A stretch of 21,936 nt of DNA from Nemertoderma westbladi (lineage: Eukaryota > Xenacoelomorpha > Nemertodermatida > Nemertodermatidae): contig JAUCBJ010009145.1 in NCBI GenBank assembly GCA_032718475.1, positions 64,001 to 85,936 of the forward strand, read 5' to 3'. The position numbers and the translations under genes were made by a program. Position 1 is the first letter of the stretch, and each line of letters opens with the position of its first letter. This document shows positions 6,881-17,100 of this stretch, piece by piece. The notes under the pieces are model-generated. The model was not told the DNA's origin, searched no databases, and saw nothing but the letters and a program-made list of their open reading frames with translations.

Positions 6881-8940
6881 TTCGGACCGGAAGTGCATGG
6901 GGACCCCGAACCGAACGAATAGTTCCCGCAGGTTGTCCGCCGTCTTTGCTGCTGTTGGGGAGGAGGTGAAGGGGTGCACTTCGGGCCACCCGGAGTAGCG
7001 GTCGACGAGCACCAGGAAGTCCTTCCCGTTGAGGGCGAAGAAGTCCCCTGAGACGGACTCAAAGGGGCGGGTTGCTGGGGCGTCGGCCGTGGCCATGGGT
7101 TCCTTGGCCTGGCTGGACCGGTGGTTCATACAGGCGCCGCACGCAGTGACGGTGGTCCTGACGTCATTGGTAATGCCCGGCCAGTAGACGCACTGCCGGG
7201 CGCGCCGGAGCGTTTTCTCCACACCCTGGTGCGGCGCGTGGAGTCGTCGTAGGATGTCGCGACGGGACTCCTTCGGGACGACGATTCGTTGCCCCAACAG
7301 GATGAGACTCTGGTCCGTGGTGAGGGAGTCTCTGATGGACCAATAGGGGGCCAGAGCGCCCTCGTTGGGTTTGTGGGCGGGAAACCCCGTCTCGATGGCC
7401 GACCGTAACGCAGTGTAGTTGGTGTCGGCGTCGGCTGTCCGCGACAGCGCGAGTAGAACCGGGTCAGCGAGGCGGTCCGGCTCGTCGTCGAGTTGGGCCG
7501 CCGTGGACGCGGTGATGGAGTGGAGACAGTACGCCATCTCGCCATCATCAACTACGTCCCGCGGGGAGGGGTCGTCCACAGGGGACCGGGAGAGTGCGTC
7601 CGGAATGCGGTGCTCCTTTCCCTTGCGCCACACCGTCTTGAAGGAGTAGGAGAGGAGTCGCGTATTGAGGCGCTGGAGGCGTGTATTGTCGGTTGCGTCG
7701 ATGGTGTAGCGGTCAATAATAGTGACCAGGGGTTGGTGGTCGACCACTAGGGTGTACTGTGGGAGGCCGAGGAGGTATAGCCGACATTTCTCGGTTGCCC
7801 ACACTACCGCGAGTAGTTCCAACTCCACCATCGCGTACCGAGATTCCGTCTCGGTAGAGAACCGTGATCCGCACTCCACGAGCCGCCAGTCGGCGCCGTG
7901 TCGCTGTAGGAGGGCGTATCCGAGGCCGTGTAGTCGGGACGCGTCCGTCTGGAGCATTGTCTCCTTGGTTGCGTCGTAGGGTGCGAGGACTGCTGGGGAC
8001 AGCAGGACATCCTTGGTTGCCTGGAAGGCGCGCTCGTGGCCCTCGTTCCAAAGGAATGTATTTCTGGTGCTCAGGAGGGGCCGCAATGGGCCCAGGGTGG
8101 AGGCGATGTCCGCTGTGAACGGGGCCAGCTGTTCGACCAGGCCGATAAATCTGCGGAGGTCGGTTAAGTTCGTGGGGCGGGGGAAATGGGAGATGGCCCG
8201 GACCTTGTCGGGGTCGGCCTGGATCCCGGTAGCCCCCACGATGTAGCCGGCGAACTTCACAGCAGATTGTGCGAACTGCACCCGGGTGAATGCGTCCGGG
8301 TGGAGAGTTATGTGGTGCTCCCTGCACCGCTGCAGAAAGGCGCGGACGCTGGCCACATGTCCATCGAGGGAGGCGTTGTGGAGGAGGCAGTCGTCGACAA
8401 CTTTAGCGAGTTGTGGAAGTCCGAGGAGGGCTTCGTCTCCTCGGGGGTTGAACTCGTCCCCGCTGGAGACAAGTCCCATTACGCTCCTGGTATGTTTATA
8501 CCGCCCCCACGGAGTTATGAAAGTAGTGAGGAGCTGCGATTCTGGTTCGAGAGGAACCTGCCAGTACCCCGAGGCCGCTTCAAACACAGAGAAGAACTTG
8601 GACGACGTGTCGATGTCGGAGACGACCGTTCTCGGGTTCGGGGACGGGTAGTATGGGCATCGCACCTGCGAGTTGAGGTGTCGCAGGTCGACGCACAGAC
8701 GCAACTTCCCATTTGGCTTCAGAGCCACCGTCATCGGGTGGACCCAATCCGTAGGTTCGATGACCCGCTCGATAACGTGGCGTCACTCGAGTTTGTCGAG
8801 GAGTTTCTTAACGTCATCCCGGATGGCGTGGGGGATGGGCCGGGCACTGTTTGCGTGGAAGGGAGTCGCCCCTTCTTTGAGTTCGATACGCATCGGCGGC
8901 CCGCTCATCGTGTCGAGGGGTAGCGAGGCGTCATCAGCGA
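6881..8940 (-). pseudogene. Ty3/Gypsy pol: RT, RNase H, integrase N-part
   Basis: Pol of an LTR retrotransposon, starting inside the RT N-terminus (SGPPMRIELKEGATPFHA). An in-frame TGA at 8785-8783 follows 52 codons later; the same frame then runs to about 6881. RT shows WVHPMTVALKPNGKLRLC, motif A as FFSVFEAASGYWQV (E at 8581-8579 where Asp is expected), the GDEFNPRGDEAL block, and the VVDD box (D codons 8395-8390). RNase H keeps TDAS (7945), an ELELL glutamate, VDHQPL (7741) and PDALSR (7600). Integrase has its HHCC region (H at 7240 and 7231, C at 7141 and 7132) and first catalytic Asp in SGDFF (7045). The reading is lost at the second catalytic Asp. Gag, protease and 5' LTR are missing. 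The region is far richer in GC than its neighbours. Confidence 0.95.
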
Positions 8941-10437
8941 GGCGATAAAGGTCGTTAAATGGCTTTGATAAATTGTATATATATATGTAGAAGTATTTTA
9001 GTGCAAAGTGTTCCCTTAGAGTCTTTAGTGTAGGCAACTTTGATTGTGACCGTAACTCTGTTCCTGTTAAGTCCCGTATTTTTTTGCTATGTACTACCCG
9101 CAGACCATAATTTTGTATTTTTTCTAGAGAATATAGTTGTTCTTTGAAACCATGAATATTATGGAGTGATATTAAAATTTCGCAGCAATAGTTATGGTGT
9201 GGTATTACTAGTGTTTTGTATAAATATAATTTGCACTGCTTTGTCAGTTGTCCCCTTATTTGACGGAGACCTGATATTGCATGAGTCATTTTATTTGAAA
9301 TATCCTTTATGTGCTCACGCCATTCTATCGTATTGTCTATGTATACACCTAGATATTTAATCGATTGTGATTGCGAGATTGTAAGTATCCTTTGGTTATT
9401 TGGCAGAAGCATGTTTATTTTGTCAATTGTATCTGAACGTGGTTTTGGTGATATTAACAGAAATTATGTTTTTTTATTGTTAAGCTGTAAGTGTAGATCA
9501 TTAAATTTCAGGTTAAGAGTTTTTATTTTATTGGCTAATAATTCTTGAATAGTTTGGATTTTCACTGGTGCAATATAGCAAGGTGTCATCTGCATATTGC
9601 ACTATTCCTAAGTCTGATTTATTGCTTAGTTTATTTACATACGCTAAAAATAACAGTGGGCCGAGTAGAGTCCCTTGTGGGATTCCTCTTACTGAAGATT
9701 GTCATGTTGATTTAGTGCCGTTGGTTTTAACTCTTTGGTATCTTGGGTATAAAAAACTACCTATTAGTTTAGTAGCTGTTGTATGGAAACCAAGGTCCGA
9801 TAGTTTTTTTAGCAGTATGTCGTGGTTTAGTGAATTAAATGTCTTAATTGCCATTATTTAGACTTTGTCTCCACGACTCCGTGGCGAATATTAGTGCACC
9901 TCTAGTTGAGTAGTTTTTACGAAACCCAAATTGGGTGGTGTTTATTAGCTTATTTCTATCTAAATAATTAATTATTTGTTGATAAATTATTTTTTCAAAT
10001 ACTTTTTCTAGTGTGGTTGTTACTGCAATTGGCCTGTAATCTTCAGGGTCGTCTTGTGGGCCTTTTTTATAAACCGGAGTTATCTCGGTGAACTTTAATT
10101 TATTTGGAAAAATTTAATGAGTGATTGATTTACTAATTAGGTATGCCAGTGGTCGAGCTATTTGTGGTGCAATTGGTTTGATAATTCTTGGATGTAATGT
10201 TGATGGGCCTGTATATTTATTGATATTAATTTTTAACAAGTATTCATACACCGTTAGTTCATCTGTATTATGAAAACTAAAGCAGGGCTGACCTTCCACG
10301 TCCGGTGATATATGGGATTTGTTAAGTTTATTTACTGTTTGCGATATTCCTGTAAATTCGCGCATCGCTATATATGTTGAATTGAGCAAATCGGCTATTC
10401 TTTCATTTGATTTGATTAGAGTTTCCTTTTTATCCAT
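8941..10437 (-). pseudogene. LINE ORF2 reverse transcriptase (decayed)
   Basis: Minus-strand RT of an APE-type LINE, of the broad Jockey/CR1 kind. Readable parts in order: IAPQIARPLAYLISKSIT, an in-frame TAA (10119-10117), ITPVYKKGPQDDPEDYRPIA, QFGFRKNYSTRGAL, a break, KTFNSLNHDILLKKLSDLGF, VRGIPQGTLLGPLLFLAYVN, and QYADDTLLYC (YADD at 9596-9585). Frameshifts follow near 9552 and 9475, then IKYLGVYIDNTIEWREHIKD and the thumb region to about 8941. The segment around motif A is deleted near 9848-9852, removing the catalytic Asp. The last 157 residues share a frame with the Gypsy RT to the left. The 3' end of the LINE is missing. The clade cannot be fixed by eye. Confidence 0.92.
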
Positions 10438-11140
10438 AAGGTATTTTATAGTGCAAATTTTAAATGTTTTATTTAGGATGGAATTTATTATTTTCCATTT
10501 GGTTCGAGGATTTTCAGCTGATTGAAATTTATTTTTTATGTAGTTATTTTTAGATTTCTATTTGATGAGTTAAACGAGTTTCGTGCTTTTTTGAAAAGAT
10601 TGTAGTCTACTTCCCTTTTTGATTGGCGCCATTTAATTAGAGCAGAATTTTTTATTTCAGAGAGTCGCTTTAGGTCGTCATTCCACCAATGATTGTTTTT
10701 GATTATATTACTATTCCAATTTGCATTATTTATGTCCCTAATGAAATGATCTATATCATTTATATGTATATGTATTATATGTATAGAGGTCGCCTTGCTA
10801 TAGTCCCTCTCATACACCCATGTACTTGATTTGTTATTACTGCTATTTACTTTTTGTAATGTTTTTGCTATGACGAATTCCTGGTCGGAAAAGTCACAGT
10901 AGGCTACATTATTGTGATCATGAAGACAGTCGGGACTTGCTATGATTATATCTAGAAGTGTACAATGTACTTGTACTTGACGAACCCAGAATCCTAATAA
11001 CAGCAAAAAATAAAGGGCGTGTTATAAAGTTATTTATATCATCAATAAAAAGCTGGTATGCTATCTTTCTATGTTGTTGCAGATTGCACGCTATCTCGAC
11101 TATATTGCAGCTGAGAGCCAAAACATATATTTTAGACACA
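10438..11140 (-). pseudogene. LINE ORF2 endonuclease C-part and connector
   Basis: Upstream half of the same minus-strand LINE. Around 10970-10870 lies the end of an APE-type endonuclease: TLLDIIIASPDCL followed by YCDFSDQEFV, where the usual last motif is S-D-H; here the codon at 10883-10881 is CAG (Gln). The connector follows as NHWWNDDLKRL, IKWRQSKREVDYNLFKKARN, typical of this LINE type. The frame then breaks near 10540, and a further frame gives the RT fingers start from 10437 (ERIADLLNSTYIAM). Endonuclease catalytic residues nearer the N-terminus are not readable: from about 11010 to 11140 only a short, uncertain frame remains. The 5' half of the endonuclease and any ORF1 are absent. 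Confidence 0.8.
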
Positions 11141-11189
11141 GCTGGGCAGATATTTACGAGCTGAGCAGCAATTAAAATTATAATAAAAG
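11141..11189. other. Junction between LINE remnant and satellite
   Basis: About 50 bp of AT-rich sequence separating the last LINE-like frame from the first full satellite unit. The stretch AATTAAAATTATAATAAAAG has an AT-rich make-up like the end of the satellite unit and may be a decayed unit, but the match is too weak to call. Confidence 0.4.
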
Positions 11190-14100
11190 GTAATTATCGT
11201 TAGGTAGTAATAGTTGATTATATGTTTTAAAAAAATTACTATTGTAATTATCGTCAGGTAGTAATAGTTGATTATATGTTTTAAAAAAATTACTATTGTA
11301 ATTATCATCAGGTAGTAATAGTTGATTATATGTTTTAAAAAAATTACTATTGTAATTATCATCAGGTAGTAATAGTTGATTATATGTTTTAAAAAAATTA
11401 CTATTGTAATTATCATCAGGTAGTAATAGTTGATTATATGTTTTAAAAAAATTACTATTGTAATTATCATCAGGTAGTAATAGTTGATTATATGTTTTAA
11501 AAAAATTACTATTGTAATTATCATCAGGTAGTAATAGTTGATTATATGTTTTAAAAAAATTACTATTGTAATTATCATCAGGTAGTAATAGTTGATTATA
11601 TGTTTTAAAAAAATTACTATTGTAATTATCATCAGGTAGTAATAGTTGATTATATGTTTTAAAAAAATTACTATTGTAATTATCATCAGGTAGTAATAGT
11701 TGATTATATGTTTTAAAAAAATTACTATTGTAATTATCATCAGGTAGTAATAGTTGATTATATGTTTTAAAAAAATTACTATTGTAATTATCATCAGGTA
11801 GTAATAGTTGATTATATGTTTTAAAAAAATTACTATTGTAATTATCATCAGGTAGTAATAGTTGATTATATGTTTTAAAAAAATTACTATTGTAATTATC
11901 ATCAGGTAGTAATAGTTGATTATATGTTTTAAAAAAATTACTATTGTAATTATCATCAGGTAGTAATAGTTGATTATATGTTTTAAAAAAATTACTATTG
12001 TAATTATCATCAGGTAGTAATAGTTGATTATATGTTTTAAAAAAATTACTATTGTAATTATCATCAGGTAGTAATAGTTGATTATATGTTTTAAAAAAAT
12101 TACTATTGTAATTATCATCAGGTAGTAATAGTTGATTATATGTTTTAAAAAAATTACTATTGTAATTATCATCAGGTAGTAATAGTTGATTATATGTTTT
12201 AAAAAAATTACTATTGTAATTATCATCAGGTAGTAATAGTTGATTATATGTTTTAAAAAAATTACTATTGTAATTATCATCAGGTAGTAATAGTTGATTA
12301 TATGTTTTAAAAAAATTACTATTGTAATTATCATCAGGTAGTAATAGTTGATTATATGTTTTAAAAAAATTACTATTGTAATTATCATCAGGTAGTAATA
12401 GTTGATTATATGTTTTAAAAAAATTACTATTGTAATTATCATCAGGTAGTAATAGTTGATTATATGTTTTAAAAAAATTACTATTGTAATTATCATCAGG
12501 TAGTAATAGTTGATTATATGTTTTAAAAAAATTACTATTGTAATTATCATCAGGTAGTAATAGTTGATTATATGTTTTAAAAAAATTACTATTGTAATTA
12601 TCATCAGGTAGTAATAGTTGATTATATGTTTTAAAAAAATTACTATTGTAATTATCATCAGGTAGTAATAGTTGATTATATGTTTTAAAAAAATTACTAT
12701 TGTAATTATCATCAGGTAGTAATAGTTGATTATATGTTTTAAAAAAATTACTATTGTAATTATCATCAGGTAGTAATAGTTGATTATATGTTTTAAAAAA
12801 ATTACTATTGTAATTATCATCAGGTAGTAATAGTTGATTATATGTTTTAAAAAAATTACTATTGTAATTATCATCAGGTAGTAATAGTTGATTATATGTT
12901 TTAAAAAAATTACTATTGTAATTATCATCAGGTAGTAATAGTTGATTATATGTTTTAAAAAAATTACTATTGTAATTATCATCAGGTAGTAATAGTTGAT
13001 TATATGTTTTAAAAAAATTACTATTGTAATTATCATCAGGTAGTAATAGTTGATTATATGTTTTAAAAAAATTACTATTGTAATTATCATCAGGTAGTAA
13101 TAGTTGATTATATGTTTTAAAAAAATTACTATTGTAATTATCATCAGGTAGTAATAGTTGATTATATGTTTTAAAAAAATTACTATTGTAATTATCATCA
13201 GGTAGTAATAGTTGATTATATGTTTTAAAAAAATTACTATTGTAATTATCATCAGGTAGTAATAGTTGATTATATGTTTTAAAAAAATTACTATTGTAAT
13301 TATCATCAGGTAGTAATAGTTGATTATATGTTTTAAAAAAATTACTATTGTAATTATCATCAGGTAGTAATAGTTGATTATATGTTTTAAAAAAATTACT
13401 ATTGTAATTATCATCAGGTAGTAATAGTTGATTATATGTTTTAAAAAAATTACTATTGTAATTATCATCAGGTAGTAATAGTTGATTATATGTTTTAAAA
13501 AAATTACTATTGTAATTATCATCAGGTAGTAATAGTTGATTATATGTTTTAAAAAAATTACTATTGTAATTATCATCAGGTAGTAATAGTTGATTATATG
13601 TTTTAAAAAAATTACTATTGTAATTATCATCAGGTAGTAATAGTTGATTATATGTTTTAAAAAAATTACTATTGTAATTATCATCAGGTAGTAATAGTTG
13701 ATTATATGTTTTAAAAAAATTACTATTGTAATTATCATCAGGTAGTAATAGTTGATTATATGTTTTAAAAAAATTACTATTGTAATTATCATCAGGTAGT
13801 AATAGTTGATTATATGTTTTAAAAAAATTACTATTGTAATTATCATCAGGTAGTAATAGTTGATTATATGTTTTAAAAAAATTACTATTGTAATTATCAT
13901 CAGGTAGTAATAGTTGATTATATGTTTTAAAAAAATTACTATTGTAATTATCATCAGGTAGTAATAGTTGATTATATGTTTTAAAAAAATTACTATTGTA
14001 ATTATCATCAGGTAGTAATAGTTGATTATATGTTTTAAAAAAATTACTATTGTAATTATCATCAGGTAGTAATAGTTGATTATATGTTTTAAAAAAATTA

Positions 14101-17100
14101 CTATTGTAATTATCATCAGGTAGTAATAGTTGATTATATGTTTTAAAAAAATTACTATTGTAATTATCATCAGGTAGTAATAGTTGATTATATGTTTTAA
14201 AAAAATTACTATTGTAATTATCATCAGGTAGTAATAGTTGATTATATGTTTTAAAAAAATTACTATTGTAATTATCATCAGGTAGTAATAGTTGATTATA
14301 TGTTTTAAAAAAATTACTATTGTAATTATCATCAGGTAGTAATAGTTGATTATATGTTTTAAAAAAATTACTATTGTAATTATCATCAGGTAGTAATAGT
14401 TGATTATATGTTTTAAAAAAATTACTATTGTAATTATCATCAGGTAGTAATAGTTGATTATATGTTTTAAAAAAATTACTATTGTAATTATCATCAGGTA
14501 GTAATAGTTGATTATATGTTTTAAAAAAATTACTATTGTAATTATCATCAGGTAGTAATAGTTGATTATATGTTTTAAAAAAATTACTATTGTAATTATC
14601 ATCAGGTAGTAATAGTTGATTATATGTTTTAAAAAAATTACTATTGTAATTATCATCAGGTAGTAATAGTTGATTATATGTTTTAAAAAAATTACTATTG
14701 TAATTATCATCAGGTAGTAATAGTTGATTATATGTTTTAAAAAAATTACTATTGTAATTATCATCAGGTAGTAATAGTTGATTATATGTTTTAAAAAAAT
14801 TACTATTGTAATTATCATCAGGTAGTAATAGTTGATTATATGTTTTAAAAAAATTACTATTGTAATTATCATCAGGTAGTAATAGTTGATTATATGTTTT
14901 AAAAAAATTACTATTGTAATTATCATCAGGTAGTAATAGTTGATTATATGTTTTAAAAAAATTACTATTGTAATTATCATCAGGTAGTAATAGTTGATTA
15001 TATGTTTTAAAAAAATTACTATTGTAATTATCATCAGGTAGTAATAGTTGATTATATGTTTTAAAAAAATTACTATTGTAATTATCATCAGGTAGTAATA
15101 GTTGATTATATGTTTTAAAAAAATTACTATTGTAATTATCATCAGGTAGTAATAGTTGATTATATGTTTTAAAAAAATTACTATTGTAATTATCATCAGG
15201 TAGTAATAGTTGATTATATGTTTTAAAAAAATTACTATTGTAATTATCATCAGGTAGTAATAGTTGATTATATGTTTTAAAAAAATTACTATTGTAATTA
15301 TCATCAGGTAGTAATAGTTGATTATATGTTTTAAAAAAATTACTATTGTAATTATCATCAGGTAGTAATAGTTGATTATATGTTTTAAAAAAATTACTAT
15401 TGTAATTATCATCAGGTAGTAATAGTTGATTATATGTTTTAAAAAAATTACTATTGTAATTATCATCAGGTAGTAATAGTTGATTATATGTTTTAAAAAA
15501 ATTACTATTGTAATTATCATCAGGTAGTAATAGTTGATTATATGTTTTAAAAAAATTACTATTGTAATTATCATCAGGTAGTAATAGTTGATTATATGTT
15601 TTAAAAAAATTACTATTGTAATTATCATCAGGTAGTAATAGTTGATTATATGTTTTAAAAAAATTACTATTGTAATTATCATCAGGTAGTAATAGTTGAT
15701 TATATGTTTTAAAAAAATTACTATTGTAATTATCATCAGGTAGTAATAGTTGATTATATGTTTTAAAAAAATTACTATTGTAATTATCATCAGGTAGTAA
15801 TAGTTGATTATATGTTTTAAAAAAATTACTATTGTAATTATCATCAGGTAGTAATAGTTGATTATATGTTTTAAAAAAATTACTATTGTAATTATCATCA
15901 GGTAGTAATAGTTGATTATATGTTTTAAAAAAATTACTATTGTAATTATCATCAGGTAGTAATAGTTGATTATATGTTTTAAAAAAATTACTATTGTAAT
16001 TATCATCAGGTAGTAATAGTTGATTATATGTTTTAAAAAAATTACTATTGTAATTATCATCAGGTAGTAATAGTTGATTATATGTTTTAAAAAAATTACT
16101 ATTGTAATTATCATCAGGTAGTAATAGTTGATTATATGTTTTAAAAAAATTACTATTGTAATTATCATCAGGTAGTAATAGTTGATTATATGTTTTAAAA
16201 AAATTACTATTGTAATTATCATCAGGTAGTAATAGTTGATTATATGTTTTAAAAAAATTACTATTGTAATTATCATCAGGTAGTAATAGTTGATTATATG
16301 TTTTAAAAAAATTACTATTGTAATTATCATCAGGTAGTAATAGTTGATTATATGTTTTAAAAAAATTACTATTGTAATTATCATCAGGTAGTAATAGTTG
16401 ATTATATGTTTTAAAAAAATTACTATTGTAATTATCATCAGGTAGTAATAGTTGATTATATGTTTTAAAAAAATTACTATTGTAATTATCATCAGGTAGT
16501 AATAGTTGATTATATGTTTTAAAAAAATTACTATTGTAATTATCATCAGGTAGTAATAGTTGATTATATGTTTTAAAAAAATTACTATTGTAATTATCAT
16601 CAGGTAGTAATAGTTGATTATATGTTTTAAAAAAATTACTATTGTAATTATCATCAGGTAGTAATAGTTGATTATATGTTTTAAAAAAATTACTATTGTA
16701 ATTATCATCAGGTAGTAATAGTTGATTATATGTTTTAAAAAAATTACTATTGTAATTATCATCAGGTAGTAATAGTTGATTATATGTTTTAAAAAAATTA
16801 CTATTGTAATTATCATCAGGTAGTAATAGTTGATTATATGTTTTAAAAAAATTACTATTGTAATTATCATCAGGTAGTAATAGTTGATTATATGTTTTAA
16901 AAAAATTACTATTGTAATTATCATCAGGTAGTAATAGTTGATTATATGTTTTAAAAAAATTACTATTGTAATTATCATCAGGTAGTAATAGTTGATTATA
17001 TGTTTTAAAAAAATTACTATTGTAATTATCATCAGGTAGTAATAGTTGATTATATGTTTTAAAAAAATTACTATTGTAATTATCATCAGGTAGTAATAGT

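Noticed and set aside
6885-7062. N-terminal 59 residues of the minus-strand integrase frame starting at 7062
   Set aside because: They are an out-of-frame reading of the integrase N-part whose true frame is the neighbouring one; homology starts only near 6876.
7713-8327. Minus-strand 204-residue proline- and arginine-rich frame
   Set aside because: It overlaps the RT/RNase H coding frame in another register and has the biased composition of a shifted reading of GC-rich DNA.
8186-8923. Plus-strand 245-residue open frame
   Set aside because: It is antisense to the Gypsy RT, in GC-rich DNA where antisense frames stay open by chance. The minus-strand frame has clear RT motifs.
9166-9861. Plus-strand open frames of 64-97 residues over the minus-strand LINE
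   Set aside because: They are antisense to recognisable RT sequence (YADD, PQGTLLGP) and have no features of their own.
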